Assembly: GCF_904424705.1 (NCBI RefSeq)
Contig: NZ_CAJGBF010000027.1
Location: 1 to 37,214, forward strand
Length of the DNA stretch: 37,214 nt
Origin: Rossellomorea arthrocnemi
Lineage (GTDB): Bacteria; Bacillota; Bacilli; Bacillales; Bacillaceae_B
Reading direction: 5' to 3'
Shown here: positions 24,252 through 33,626 of the stretch, one piece after another
How positions within the stretch are numbered: the stretch's first letter is position 1
Layout: the number at the start of each line of letters is the position of its first letter
The notes under the pieces: model-generated
Databases searched by the model: none
Told to the model about the DNA's origin: nothing
Seen by the model: the letters and a program-made list of their open reading frames with translations, nothing else
Translations under genes and position numbers: made by a program

Positions 24252-25166
24252 TTAAAGTACCGTAACGATGACCATCGCTACGAACAAGATAGTCAAGTAA
24301 TTTAATGAATAGACAAACATAAGCTTTGACCACTTAATATCGTCTTTCATTTTGTAACCTGCCAATCCAAGTGCCAGCCAGCCAATGTTAAAGGCAGTTG
24401 CCAGAATAAAGAAGAACATCCCGAGATCCATTAAGAAGAAAGGAAGTGGCAACAGTGCCGCAACCCATGCTACGATATGGTGCTTCGTCGTCCCGAATCC
24501 CTTCACTACTGGTAGCATTGGGATATTGGCTGCTCTGTATTCTTCCACTCTTTTCATCGCTAACGCGTAGAAATGGGGAGGCTGCCAGATAAACATCATT
24601 AGAAATAGTACCCACGCGACTACATCAAGGTTTGCATCTACAGCTGCCCAACCGATTAATGGCGGAACCGCACCTGAGATACTCCCTACAATCGTGTTAC
24701 TCACATATTTTCTCTTTGACCACATTGTATATAATACAACATAACTAAATACCCCGATCAGTCCGATGACACCTGCAGTGATGGTTGTCATAAATAACAT
24801 GATGAGACCGACGGCAATCATGATTAACCCAAGGGTCAATGCCTTTGGTCCATTAATTTTACCTGTTACGGTAGGACGTTCCTTCGTTCGTTCCATCAAG
24901 TGATCGATGTCCCGATCATACACATTATTGATGGAGCAGGACCCCGCTATAATAAGGGAAGAACCAATTAACGTGAGAAACATGATATCCAGGGAATTCA
25001 GAAAGTGTGTATTCGTAAAATAAAAAGCTAACCACATACCTGTAAAGGTTGTAATTAAATTAGAATTAACGATCCCGATCTTAATGAGTGCCAAAAAATC
25101 TTTCCAAGCAGTTGAAGCTGTCACATCTACTTTTTCAACGTCTGTCATCATTCGACTGTTAGACAT
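24252..25166 (-). CDS. ctaB: Protoheme IX farnesyltransferase (heme O synthase)
   Basis: A 304-residue UbiA-family prenyltransferase with about nine membrane helices. It attaches the farnesyl group to protoheme to make heme O, which CtaA then oxidises to heme A for the oxidase. The prenyl-diphosphate/Mg motif [19 protein letters not shown] lies near residue 80-100, and the second acidic loop follows the YSLNYL helix region only loosely. Start set at the ATG at 25166, 4-5 bases after GAGGAGAG; the frame runs open to 25262 with a hydrophobic but unlikely extension. It is divergent from ctaA. Confidence 0.96.
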   Translation of the reverse strand: MSNSRMMTDVEKVDVTASTAWKDFLALIKIGIVNSNLITTFTGMWLAFYFTNTHFLNSLDIMFLTLIGSSLIIAGSCSINNVYDRDIDHLMERTKERPTVTGKINGPKALTLGLIMIAVGLIMLFMTTITAGVIGLIGVFSYVVLYTMWSKRKYVSNTIVGSISGAVPPLIGWAAVDANLDVVAWVLFLMMFIWQPPHFYALAMKRVEEYRAANIPMLPVVKGFGTTKHHIVAWVAALLPLPFFLMDLGMFFFILATAFNIGWLALGLAGYKMKDDIKWSKLMFVYSLNYLTILFVAMVIVTVL

Positions 25167-25431
25167 TTTCTCTCTCCTCTCTATAAAAAGCAAGAGGCTT
25201 GCTGCCACCTCTATACTATATAGGAAATGATTAACTATTTCTATATTCATCTGTAAATTCATCCACAGATAAGAAATAGTATATATGCTATCAATATTAT
25301 ATTAAACCATATATTTTTTCCTTTTTGGGGGAGAATTAGACAATTATGTGAAGAAATTGTGAAGAAAGAAAGACGCAGATGGTTCTTCATATTTCTACAA
25401 ACATTTTAATCCCATCATACCATAAAACCGG

Positions 25432-25445
25432 GCTAAGCGCTTACA
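25432..25445 (-). promoter_or_regulatory. Candidate CcpA operator (cre) for ctaB
   Basis: GCTAAGCGCTTACA on the plus strand (TGTAAGCGCTTAGC on the minus) fits the cre consensus TGWAARCGYTWNCW at 12 of 14 positions with an intact AAGCGCTT core. It lies just upstream of a TATGAT -10-like box on the minus strand. Catabolite repression of ctaBCDEF is established in B. subtilis; extension to this genome is inference. Confidence 0.5.
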
Positions 25446-25537
25446 GATTTTGTTTTTACGCAAATTAGTCCTTCCCTACTATTACTATTCACTATTCTCC
25501 TAAGATAAATGCTCATAATTCTGTAACATTTTATCGG

Positions 25538-25566
25538 TTGAGTTTTTCAAGCCTTTTATGTAATAT
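25538..25566 (+). promoter_or_regulatory. Candidate sigma A promoter of ctaA
   Basis: TTGAGT (25538-25543) and TAATAT (25561-25566) are 17 bases apart, ahead of the ctaA start by about 78 bases. Each hexamer has two mismatches to consensus, which suits a promoter needing an activator such as ResD. Confidence 0.45.
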
Positions 25567-25644
25567 CGTAGGGGCATATATATTTTTCTACTATATTTAT
25601 TTATAGAAAGTGTGTAGAGTCTATTAATTAAGAAGGTGAATAGA

Positions 25645-26562
25645 TTGCATAAAAGTGTTCACAAAGGATTAAAATGGCTTGCCGTGCTAACCACATTGGG
25701 TATGTTGTTTGTTCTATTGGGGGGAGCCCTGGTAACAAAAACAGAATCCGGCATGGGCTGCGGCCGATCTTGGCCCCTTTGTAATGGACAGTTAATTCCA
25801 AGTGATATTACATTTGAACTTGTTATAGAATTAGCACATCGCGTTGTATCCGGCGGTGTGGGATTATTGGTTCTGGCATTATCGATATGGTCATGGAAAG
25901 CGATTGGGCATAAGCGTGAAACGAAATTCCTTGCTGCACTTTCTTTCTTTTTCCTTGTATTGCAAGGATTAATAGGAGCTGCAGCAGTACTATGGGGACA
26001 ATCTGATTTCGTTCTTGCCCTGCATTTCGGTATTTCCCTTATTTCATTTGCTTCTATATTATTATTGACACTTCTGATATTTGAAGTCGATCAGAAATTT
26101 GATGCAAATTCATTGGTGATCAACAAACGGATGAGATTTCATACGGTTGGAGTGACGATTTATAGTTATCTTGTTGTTTATACCGGTGCTCTAGTAAGAC
26201 ATACAGAGTCAAGCCTGGTGTGTAAGGATTGGCCACTGTGCGTCAACTCCTCCCCAAGTCTACCGACGAACCTGTACGAATGGATTCAAATGGGGCACAG
26301 GGCAGCAGCAGGCATCATTTTCTTGTGGATCACTTATATTACTTATATGGCCATTAAAGAGCATAAGCACCAGAAAGTGATTTACTGGGGATGGATCATT
26401 GCCTTCACCCTTGTTTGTCTTCAAGTGATGAGTGGAGCACTCGTGGTGTTCACAAGACTGAATCTGGCAATTGCATTAATGCATGCTTTGATTATCGCTT
26501 GTCTGTTTGGGTTATTATGTTACTTCAATCTTCTTGCTTCAAGGAGTAAACGAAAAGCATAG
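25645..26562 (+). CDS. ctaA: Heme A synthase
   Basis: A 305-residue protein with eight membrane helices that oxidises the C8 methyl of heme O to the formyl of heme A. The two conserved extracellular cysteine pairs (CGRSWPLC and CKDWPLC) and the heme-ligand histidines ([33 protein letters not shown]) are all present. The start is probably the TTG at 25645, six bases after AAGGTG, matching the length of other CtaA proteins; the GTG at 25636 lies inside that site. Divergent from ctaB, as in B. subtilis. Confidence 0.96.
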   Translation: MHKSVHKGLKWLAVLTTLGMLFVLLGGALVTKTESGMGCGRSWPLCNGQLIPSDITFELVIELAHRVVSGGVGLLVLALSIWSWKAIGHKRETKFLAALSFFFLVLQGLIGAAAVLWGQSDFVLALHFGISLISFASILLLTLLIFEVDQKFDANSLVINKRMRFHTVGVTIYSYLVVYTGALVRHTESSLVCKDWPLCVNSSPSLPTNLYEWIQMGHRAAAGIIFLWITYITYMAIKEHKHQKVIYWGWIIAFTLVCLQVMSGALVVFTRLNLAIALMHALIIACLFGLLCYFNLLASRSKRKA

Positions 26563-26600
26563 AAAAAAGGATTCCGGGAGCTATCCGGAATCCTTTTTTT
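26563..26600. terminator. Bidirectional terminator between ctaA and pyc
   Basis: AAAAAAGGATTCCGG / CCGGAATCCTTTTTT with a seven-base loop directly follows the ctaA stop and abuts the pyc stop codon. Confidence 0.9.
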
Positions 26601-29600
26601 TATGCCTTATTCACTTCGATCAATAAATCTCCAGGGCTGATGGCATCTCCATTTTGCACATAAATATCTTTTACTACCCCTGCAAAAGGAGCCTGAACGG
26701 TCGTTTCCATCTTCATAGCTTCTGTGATCATTAAATGATCTCCCTTTTCAACCGTTTCCCCCTTTTCTGCAATGACCTTAATAACGGTTCCTGGCATGGA
26801 AGCCCCGATATGATTTTCATTCTTCACATCGGCTTTCGTCTTGGCTGCCACTGTGGATTTAATACTTTCGTCCTTAATGACGACTTCACGGGCCTGGCCA
26901 TTCAGTTCGAAATAAACGATACGGGTACCGTCAGCCTGCGCCTGACCAATCGAAACAAGCTTCACAATAAGGGTCTTACCGGTCTCGATTTCCACCTCTA
27001 TTTCTTCTCCCAGCCTCATCCCGAATAAGAATGTCGGAGTATCCAGAACTGAGATGTCCCCAAACTTGTCCATCGTTTGTGAGTATTCCATGAACACTTT
27101 CGGATATAACGCATATCCAAGGGCATCAAAACTCGTGACAGGGCGAGCAAGATCCTCAAAAAGCTTTTCTTTGAGGGCAGTAAAGTCCACATCATCCAGT
27201 AGCTCTCCAGGTCGTACGGTCAATGGATTGCGCCCTTTCAGAATCACGTTTTGCAACTCTTTCGGGAATCCGCCATGTGGTTGTCCCAGGTGTCCTTCGA
27301 ATAATTCCACCACTGAATCAGGGAAATCAATCTTCTCACCATTTTCGAGTACATCCGATTCGGACAAATCGTTTTGAACCATGAACAGCGCCATGTCACC
27401 AACGACTTTAGAAGAAGGAGTAACCTTGACAATGTCCCCGAAGAGATGGTTGACCCTTGCATACATTTCTTTTACTTCTTCCCAGCGTGGTCCGAGTCCT
27501 ACAGCTTTAGCCTGTTGCTGTAGATTACTGTATTGCCCCCCAGGCATTTCATGTTTATATACTTCTGAATGTGGCGACATCATGCCACTTTCAAAGTCTG
27601 TATAATATTTCCGGACATCTTCCCAATAGTGAGAAAGGGTTTCCAACGAGTCGATGTTTACATTCGGCTCCCTTTCCGTCCCTTTTAATGCGTAGTATAG
27701 CGTATTAGCACTTGGCTGAGATGTTAAACCTGACATGGTGCTTAGGGCAGTATCGACAATGTCGACGCCGGCTTCCACGGCTCTGGCGTAGGTGTAAATC
27801 CCATTCCCGCTCGTATCATGGGTGTGAAGGTGAATAGGCAGGCTCACGGTATCCTTCAGTTCTGAAATCAAACGGTAGGCTGACTGTGGCTTTAATAGTC
27901 CTGCCATATCTTTGATCGCCAGGATATGTGCACCACCCGCTTCTAACTCTTTTGCCAGATTCTTATAATAGTCAATGCTATATTTAGTACGGGTCGGATC
28001 ATCTATATCACCTGTGTAGCAAATGGCGGCTTCGGCAATTTTTCCGCTTTGTCTTACGGCATCAATCGCAACTTCCATCCCTTTGACCCAGTTTAAGCTA
28101 TCAAATATTCTAAATACATCGATACCGGCAAACGCGGATTTTTCGACAAACTCTCTTATCACGTTATCTGGATAGTTTTTATACCCTACTGCATTGGATG
28201 CTCTGAGGAGCATTTGAAATAATACATTTGGGACGCGCTCTCTCATAGTCAATAATCGATTCCAAGGGTCTTCCTTAAGGAAGCGGTAGGCTACATCGAA
28301 TGTCGCCCCGCCCCACATTTCATAGGAAAACATATCCGGGAGTAATTGTGAAGTAGGTTCCGCTATCTGCTTAAGGTCGTTTGTTCTGACACGGGTAGCC
28401 AGTAATGATTGATGGGCATCCCGGAATGTTGTATCCGTCAGTAAGACAGCATTCTGTTCCTTGACCCATTTAACCAGACCTTCTGCCCCATGCTGATCCA
28501 GTATTTGTTTTGTACCTGGTTGGAACTCCGGCTTCATATCAAGGGACGGTACCCGCGGTTTTGAGAAAACTGGCTTTTTCTTTTTCTCTATTCCGGGAAA
28601 CCCATTCACCGTTACGTTTCCGATATATGAAAGCATCTTCGTTCCACGGTCTTTCCTTTTCGGGAAAATGAACAGTTCAGGGGTTGTGTCGATAAACGAT
28701 GTATCGTATTGACCTGTAATAAAATTTTCGTGTTTCACGACATTTTCTAAAAAAGGAATATTCGTCTTGATCCCCCGTATTCTAAATTCTTGAAGATTTC
28801 TGACCATTTTAGATGCAGCTTGTTCGAATGTAAGAGCCCAAGTAGAAAGCTTCACAAGTAGAGAATCGTAATAAGGTGTTATGACCGCTCCTTGGAATCC
28901 ATTTCCTGCATCGAGACGAACGCCGAATCCTCCACCTGATCGGTAGGCCATTATTTTTCCAGTGTCAGGCATAAAGTTATTTAATGGATCCTCGGTTGTC
29001 ACACGGGATTGAATTGCAAACCCATTCGTCCGGATGTCATCCTGAACCGGGATACCGAGCTTGGCGCTATGCAGGGCGTGACCTTCTGCGATCAATAACT
29101 GCGACTGCACAATGTCAACTCCTGTTACCATTTCCGTAATGGTATGTTCTACTTGAACACGTGGATTCACTTCGATGAAGTAAAACTGATTATTGGCTAC
29201 CAGGAACTCAACGGTACCGGCGTTCACATACTTCACATTATCCATTAATCGGACGGCAGCTTCACAAATATCCTCTCTGAGCTGATCACTCAAGGATACA
29301 GATGGCGCTATTTCCACTACCTTTTGATGGCGTCTTTGAATGGAACAATCCCGCTCATATAAGTGGATGATGTGTCCATCATGATCTCCAAGTATCTGTA
29401 CTTCAATGTGTTTAGGGTTTTCCACAAATTTCTCAACATAAATCTCATCATTCCCGAATGCTGCCTTGGCTTCTGATTTTGCACGTTCATAGGCTTCTTT
29501 TAAGCTTTCCAGGTTACGGACTATACGCATTCCCCGTCCCCCGCCACCCAATGAAGCTTTAATGATGATCGGGAATCCATGATCCTTCCCAAAGCTAATG

Positions 29601-30040
29601 ACTTCTTCCAATGTTTCAACAGGTCCATCCGTGCCGGGAATGACCGGAATATTTGCCAGTTGTGCCTGATGTCGTGCCTTTACTTTGTCACCAAACATAT
29701 TCAAGTGTTCAGAATGAGGTCCGACAAAGGTGATTCCTTCTTCTTCACAACGTCTGGCAAAATGAATATTTTCAGATAAAAAGCCATATCCGGGATGGAT
29801 GGCATCTACATCGGCATTCTTGGCAATACGAATGATCCCTTCTATATCTAAATAAGCATCAATAGGTTTTTTCCCTTCCCCTATTAAATATGCTTCATCC
29901 GCTTTATAACGATGATAGGCACCTGAATCTTCCTTGCTATAGATTGCTACTGTCCTGATATTAAGCTCTGTACACGCTCTGAACACACGTATGGCAATTT
30001 CCCCGCGATTTGCAACTAGTACTTTTTTTATTTTTTTCAC
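26600..30040 (-). CDS. pyc: Pyruvate carboxylase
   Basis: The 1146-residue single-chain enzyme makes oxaloacetate from pyruvate, bicarbonate and ATP, the main anaplerotic step in Bacillus. Domains in order: biotin carboxylase (about 1-455; ANRGEIAIRVFRA start, KASLGGGGRGMR ATP loop, VEVNPR-type motif seen as FIEVNPRVQVEHT), carboxyltransferase (about 530-830; TDTTFRDAHQSL and HLHTHDTSGNG metal-site motif), tetramerisation segment, and C-terminal biotin carrier domain with AMKM, biotinylated at Lys1110. The start is GTG at 30040, 8 bases after AAAAGGAG. Full family length, no disruption. Confidence 0.98.
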   Translation of the reverse strand: MKKIKKVLVANRGEIAIRVFRACTELNIRTVAIYSKEDSGAYHRYKADEAYLIGEGKKPIDAYLDIEGIIRIAKNADVDAIHPGYGFLSENIHFARRCEEEGITFVGPHSEHLNMFGDKVKARHQAQLANIPVIPGTDGPVETLEEVISFGKDHGFPIIIKASLGGGGRGMRIVRNLESLKEAYERAKSEAKAAFGNDEIYVEKFVENPKHIEVQILGDHDGHIIHLYERDCSIQRRHQKVVEIAPSVSLSDQLREDICEAAVRLMDNVKYVNAGTVEFLVANNQFYFIEVNPRVQVEHTITEMVTGVDIVQSQLLIAEGHALHSAKLGIPVQDDIRTNGFAIQSRVTTEDPLNNFMPDTGKIMAYRSGGGFGVRLDAGNGFQGAVITPYYDSLLVKLSTWALTFEQAASKMVRNLQEFRIRGIKTNIPFLENVVKHENFITGQYDTSFIDTTPELFIFPKRKDRGTKMLSYIGNVTVNGFPGIEKKKKPVFSKPRVPSLDMKPEFQPGTKQILDQHGAEGLVKWVKEQNAVLLTDTTFRDAHQSLLATRVRTNDLKQIAEPTSQLLPDMFSYEMWGGATFDVAYRFLKEDPWNRLLTMRERVPNVLFQMLLRASNAVGYKNYPDNVIREFVEKSAFAGIDVFRIFDSLNWVKGMEVAIDAVRQSGKIAEAAICYTGDIDDPTRTKYSIDYYKNLAKELEAGGAHILAIKDMAGLLKPQSAYRLISELKDTVSLPIHLHTHDTSGNGIYTYARAVEAGVDIVDTALSTMSGLTSQPSANTLYYALKGTEREPNVNIDSLETLSHYWEDVRKYYTDFESGMMSPHSEVYKHEMPGGQYSNLQQQAKAVGLGPRWEEVKEMYARVNHLFGDIVKVTPSSKVVGDMALFMVQNDLSESDVLENGEKIDFPDSVVELFEGHLGQPHGGFPKELQNVILKGRNPLTVRPGELLDDVDFTALKEKLFEDLARPVTSFDALGYALYPKVFMEYSQTMDKFGDISVLDTPTFLFGMRLGEEIEVEIETGKTLIVKLVSIGQAQADGTRIVYFELNGQAREVVIKDESIKSTVAAKTKADVKNENHIGASMPGTVIKVIAEKGETVEKGDHLMITEAMKMETTVQAPFAGVVKDIYVQNGDAISPGDLLIEVNKA

Positions 30041-30095
30041 TACTCTCTCTCCTTTTGGCTATTCATGATTGAAATTCTCCATAATGAAGTCTATG

Positions 30096-30144
30096 AAAAA
30101 AGGGCTGACCCGAAAGATAAAGAAGTATCTTAGGGGGCAGACCC
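30096..30144 (-). terminator. Possible ftsW terminator or attenuator ahead of pyc
   Basis: On the minus strand the 10-mers GGGTCTGCCC and GGGTCAGCCC (30135-30144 and 30102-30111) flank a small AAGATA / TATCTT hairpin and are followed by TTTTTT. The two 10-mers are imperfectly complementary (GGG/CCC at both ends with mismatches inside), so a composite stem ending at the T tract is possible. It lies between ftsW and pyc. Confidence 0.4.
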
Positions 30145-30179
30145 TAGACTTAGAGTTTTAGATACTCTATCAAAGTGAC

Positions 30180-31397
30180 CTACATTTTTACACCATATAT
30201 TTTTTTGCTATTATCCATATTCTCCGAAGGATAGTCATTTTCCTTCTTTGTTTTATATTTTTCTTCATATTTTACAAACATCGACACATTTACGAGGACA
30301 CCCATCGACAATGATAGCACCAATAATGATGATCCACCATAACTGATGAATGGGAGTGGTACCCCTGTAATCGGTATTAAACCGGATACCCCGCCAAGAT
30401 TGATGAAAGCCTGTATTCCTATCATGCAGGAAATGCCGATGGCCAACATCGTACCAAACGGATCCTGGCATTTCACCCCTGTATATATCCCTCTGAGTAC
30501 AATATAAGAAAGACCGAGGATGACAAAACTTACTCCGAATACCCCTAACTCTTCCGCAATGATGGCCATGATGAAATCTGTTTGAGGTTCGGGTAAATAA
30601 CCGAGTTTCTGAACGCTTTGCCCTAAACCAAGGCCTTTCACCCCTCCGGATCCAATGGCCAGATATGAGTTCACCAGATGGTACCCTTCTCCCTGGGCAT
30701 ATTTAAAAGGCGAAAGATAGGCTTCAATCCTGCTAAGTCTTTCCTTAGTAAAGATAAAGCCCCTTGCCAGGTAAATAACCGGGGAGAGGATGATGAAGAA
30801 TCCTACTCCCAGGCCAGCCAGCTTGAAAAATGTCTTAAAGCTGATCCCGGAACATGATATGACGATAGCCCCGATGGCAAAGATGATGGCTGCCGTACCA
30901 AAGTCAGGTTCCAGGAAGACCAAAAAGCAGATAAAGCCAAGAAACAGTAATGGAGGTGCAAGACCTTTGTTAAAGTCATCTATGTATGCCTGTTTCTTTG
31001 AATATACGGAACCCAGGTAAATGATAACGGCTAACTTTGCAAACTCTGACGGCTGGATGGGCATGAATCCTAAATTGATCCAACTTTTAGCGTTATTCAC
31101 CTCGTACCCAAAAATATGTACTGCTAGTAATAAACCAATGATCACAATCATAAGACTCTTGATGATTCTACTAACTTGAAAGGCTTTATACGGAAACCAT
31201 GCTGCTACCGTAAAGGCAACAAAACCAATGATGATATTGATCATCTGTCTCTTATAAAAATGGTCGCTGTCCCAGCCAAACCGCTCTACAGCCATGACCA
31301 TACTGGCACTATAGATCATCACGAGGCCAAATAAACAAAGGAATACATAAACAGCGATTAATGAGTAATCATAGGATTTTGCTATTTTTTTAATCAT
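30180..31397 (-). CDS. ftsW: Septal peptidoglycan polymerase FtsW
   Basis: A 405-residue SEDS-family protein with ten predicted membrane helices. It polymerises glycan strands at the division septum with its partner class B PBP. Family motifs include YSASMVMAVERFG after helix 1, GYEVNNAKSWINLGFMPIQPSEFAKLAVIIYL (with the conserved W and the E in QPSEFAK), FLEPDFGTA and the C-terminal PFISYGGSSLL. Neighbours pyc and ylaN give the B. subtilis ftsW (ylaO) locus rather than rodA or spoVE. The ATG at 31397 has AAAGGA about 9-10 bases upstream; the frame to 31463 passes through the ylaN terminator and is not used. Confidence 0.94.
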   Translation of the reverse strand: MIKKIAKSYDYSLIAVYVFLCLFGLVMIYSASMVMAVERFGWDSDHFYKRQMINIIIGFVAFTVAAWFPYKAFQVSRIIKSLMIVIIGLLLAVHIFGYEVNNAKSWINLGFMPIQPSEFAKLAVIIYLGSVYSKKQAYIDDFNKGLAPPLLFLGFICFLVFLEPDFGTAAIIFAIGAIVISCSGISFKTFFKLAGLGVGFFIILSPVIYLARGFIFTKERLSRIEAYLSPFKYAQGEGYHLVNSYLAIGSGGVKGLGLGQSVQKLGYLPEPQTDFIMAIIAEELGVFGVSFVILGLSYIVLRGIYTGVKCQDPFGTMLAIGISCMIGIQAFINLGGVSGLIPITGVPLPFISYGGSSLLVLSLSMGVLVNVSMFVKYEEKYKTKKENDYPSENMDNSKKIYGVKM

Positions 31398-31451
31398 GAC
31401 ATTCAATCCTTTTTCTCTTATATCATTTTCTAAGATTATCCATTGTCTAAC

Positions 31452-31489
31452 AAAAAAACTCAAACAACAGATTTATATATTGTTTGAGT
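31452..31489 (-). terminator. ylaN terminator
   Basis: ACTCAAACAA / TTGTTTGAGT with a 12-base loop is followed on the minus strand by seven T. It lies 13 bases after the ylaN stop codon, so ylaN and ftsW are not simply one transcript. Confidence 0.8.
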
Positions 31490-31502
31490 TGTCATGACTA
31501 TT

Positions 31503-31784
31503 TTACTTTTTCGTAGATGCTTCATGAAGGGCAGAAAGTTCTCTTTCCAAAGAATCAATCAGATCTTTTCCATCTTGATCATCTACAAGTCCTAATCGGA
31601 CCGCAAACTCTATTTCACGAGATAATCCGAACATTTGGGTATCCAATACTTCCTCATATAGAGGACATTGGGGCATCGTTAAATTATCCATTTGTACTTT
31701 AATAAGCTGTAAAATCTTTTCTGCGTCAGCCTTTAATAATTCATAGGCTTTTTCTCGATGATTGATTGTCATTTCTGACGCCAC
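31503..31784 (-). CDS. ylaN: YlaN (UPF0358), iron-homeostasis regulator
   Basis: A 93-residue helical protein with the strictly conserved [36 protein letters not shown] core (quoted here in part: [19 protein letters not shown]). YlaN is needed for growth under iron limitation in B. subtilis and, in S. aureus, binds Fe(II) and relieves repression by Fur. The start is GTG at 31784, six bases after GGGGGG. It lies upstream of ftsW, as in B. subtilis, with its own terminator. Confidence 0.95.
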   Translation of the reverse strand: MASEMTINHREKAYELLKADAEKILQLIKVQMDNLTMPQCPLYEEVLDTQMFGLSREIEFAVRLGLVDDQDGKDLIDSLERELSALHEASTKK

Positions 31785-31992
31785 AGTGATCCCCCCATTC
31801 CGAACAAATAACCTTCCTGTCTTAAAATTTTATCGTTAAATCATAGAAATTGCAAGAAAAATAAGTGTTTTACACGGTATTCCATGACAGAATTTTGAAT
31901 TATTTTTCATAGAGCAAATAGGGGGATTTTCTTCCATAGAACGCTATCGTTTCTTTCATTCTTATCCTAAAGGGATCAATAAATCACTACTG

Positions 31993-32916
31993 TTAAAATA
32001 TACTCCATGAGTACTCATCACTCAGCATTTCAAGAAGCTTCAACCCTGCACTGCTATTACCGACATCGTCAAGTGCGGGTCCAAAGATGCCGATTCCGCA
32101 CTTGCCCGGTACCGACCCCATTATGCCACCTGATACGCCACTTTTAGCAGGAATCCCTACCTTGATGGCGAACTCACCGGATGTGTTATACATCCCACAA
32201 GTCACCATGAAGGTTTTACACACTCTAGCCACATCCCTGGTAATCAATTCCCGGCCACTTTCCGGATCGATCCCGTCGTTGGCGAATACAGCGCCCATCT
32301 TGGCAAGATCCACACAGCTCATCTCTACGGCGCATTGCTTTGTATAAAGGACGAGCAGATCTTCTACATTTCCTGTGATCACCCCGTGCTGCTTCATGAA
32401 GTAGCACAGAGATCTGTTTAAATTTGCCGTTTGAAGTTCTGAATAGGCGACGTCTTCATTATAAGAGACGGTTTCCCCAGTCATATGGTTAATGAATTCG
32501 ATTAAACGATGCCATTTCTCTATTCCCGTGTTTCCCTTAATCATATTGGTCACTGCCAGTGCACCCGCATTGATCATAGGATTAAGGGGCTTTGAAGGCT
32601 TGTGGGTTTCCAATTTCGCTATGGAGTTAAATGGATCCCCTGTCGGCTCCATGCCAACTTTAGAAAAAACATACTCTTCCCCATAATCCATCAGTACAAG
32701 CGCAAGTGTTATGACCTTGGAAATGCTTTGAAGGGTGAATTTTTTCAAATGATCCCCTGCATAACAGGAGTTATTATCCAGTGTGTAGATACTGATAGCC
32801 AGGTCATGGGGATTTTGATCCTTCAGTGCCGGTATGTATTCAGCTACTTTCCCTTCAGCTGCAAAGGGTCTCGCTTTTTCAACTAATTCTTCCAACCATT
32901 CCTGAGTTTTTATCAT
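31993..32916 (-). CDS. glsA: Glutaminase (YlaM/GlsA2 type)
   Basis: A 307-residue glutaminase with the beta-lactamase-like fold that hydrolyses glutamine to glutamate and ammonia. The catalytic Ser-x-x-Lys is visible in [13 protein letters not shown], and [11 protein letters not shown] and [13 protein letters not shown] are family motifs. I start it at the ATG at 32916, with AAAAGGAG 11 bases and GGTGG 5 bases upstream; the frame extends to 32991 without a better site. It is upstream of ylaN and divergent from ylaL. Confidence 0.94.
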   Translation of the reverse strand: MIKTQEWLEELVEKARPFAAEGKVAEYIPALKDQNPHDLAISIYTLDNNSCYAGDHLKKFTLQSISKVITLALVLMDYGEEYVFSKVGMEPTGDPFNSIAKLETHKPSKPLNPMINAGALAVTNMIKGNTGIEKWHRLIEFINHMTGETVSYNEDVAYSELQTANLNRSLCYFMKQHGVITGNVEDLLVLYTKQCAVEMSCVDLAKMGAVFANDGIDPESGRELITRDVARVCKTFMVTCGMYNTSGEFAIKVGIPAKSGVSGGIMGSVPGKCGIGIFGPALDDVGNSSAGLKLLEMLSDEYSWSIF

Positions 32917-33056
32917 TCTTCCACCAGCTCCTTTTTTCTTACTTATAGTTTCCCTATTTTCTTTCATTGAAACCGCTGAAAATGCTTTCATCTGTATGTG
33001 ACAAACCTGCTCGTAACATATATACTGAAACTATCAGCGAGAGGAGGAATCAAAAA

Positions 33057-33554
33057 ATGGAAAGTATCATACCGATAAAAGGAAAAGTGAAATTTTCGAT
33101 TACATTGGATTCGGGAGTTTGGATATTTGATGATCGAAAAGTAGATTTAACTACATATTTTGATGATACAACCGAAATGGTTGATGAATTAGAGGAATAC
33201 ACAAAAGCGGTTTCAAAGCATTGGTCCAGAGAGATTCAAGAAGGTGCAACCTATCCTCCCACTTTGAAAACCGAGAAAAAATACGAGAAGGAAAAGATTC
33301 TTAACGGGACTTTCGCCATTCCATTTGCACCATTCCTTAAAAATGCAGAGCCCCTTATTGATGCTGCAACGATTGTGATCGAGACTGAAAGCGGGGAGCA
33401 TCCCCTGGCTTTAACTCAGGCAGATCAGCTACTGATCGGATTTTCTAAAGAAGGAAAGCCGCTCAGGGAAAATGGGCCTGTCCATATATATTACAAGGAT
33501 GGTTCGAATAGAGATCAGCCGATAACCGATGTAAGGGCGTTTCGAGTTGAATAA
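33057..33554 (+). CDS. ylaL: YlaL family protein of unknown function
   Basis: A 165-residue soluble protein, beginning MESIIPIKGKVKFSITLDSG, matching YlaL of B. subtilis in its middle (AVSKHWSREIQEGATYPPTL) and end (GPVHIYYKDGSNRDQPI). Some databases call such proteins peptidyl-prolyl isomerases; I see no PPIase motif and treat it as unknown. AGGAGG lies 9 bases before the ATG at 33057; the extended frame starting at 32967 overlaps the divergent glutaminase signals and is rejected. Confidence 0.9.
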   Translation: MESIIPIKGKVKFSITLDSGVWIFDDRKVDLTTYFDDTTEMVDELEEYTKAVSKHWSREIQEGATYPPTLKTEKKYEKEKILNGTFAIPFAPFLKNAEPLIDAATIVIETESGEHPLALTQADQLLIGFSKEGKPLRENGPVHIYYKDGSNRDQPITDVRAFRVE

Positions 33555-33564
33555 TCTAAATTCC

Positions 33565-33597
33565 AAAACCGGTTCAGGACACCTGAACCGGTTTTTT
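33565..33597. terminator. Bidirectional terminator between ylaL and ylaK
   Basis: AAAACCGGTTCAGG / CCTGAACCGGTTTT with a three-base loop and T tracts on both strands serves the two convergent genes. Confidence 0.88.
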
Positions 33598-33626
33598 CAT
33601 ACGTTATCACTGTGGTTTCAAATTAT

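Larger units (their letters stand above)
25167..25644. other. Divergent regulatory region between ctaB and ctaA
   Basis: This 478-base AT-rich gap contains a cre-like operator (25432-25445), a ctaA promoter candidate (25538-25566) and, on the minus strand, a TATGAT near 25416-25421 whose -35 region would overlap the cre. The ctaB leader would then be about 250 bases long, and I find no riboswitch fold in it. B. subtilis cta genes respond to ResDE, and ctaBCDEF to CcpA-mediated glucose repression; ResD sites are too degenerate for me to place here. Confidence 0.55.

Noticed and set aside
25167..25262. Extended N-terminus of ctaB
   Set aside because: The extra 32 residues lack a ribosome binding site, while GAGGAGAG precedes the ATG at 25166, which matches the usual length of the enzyme.
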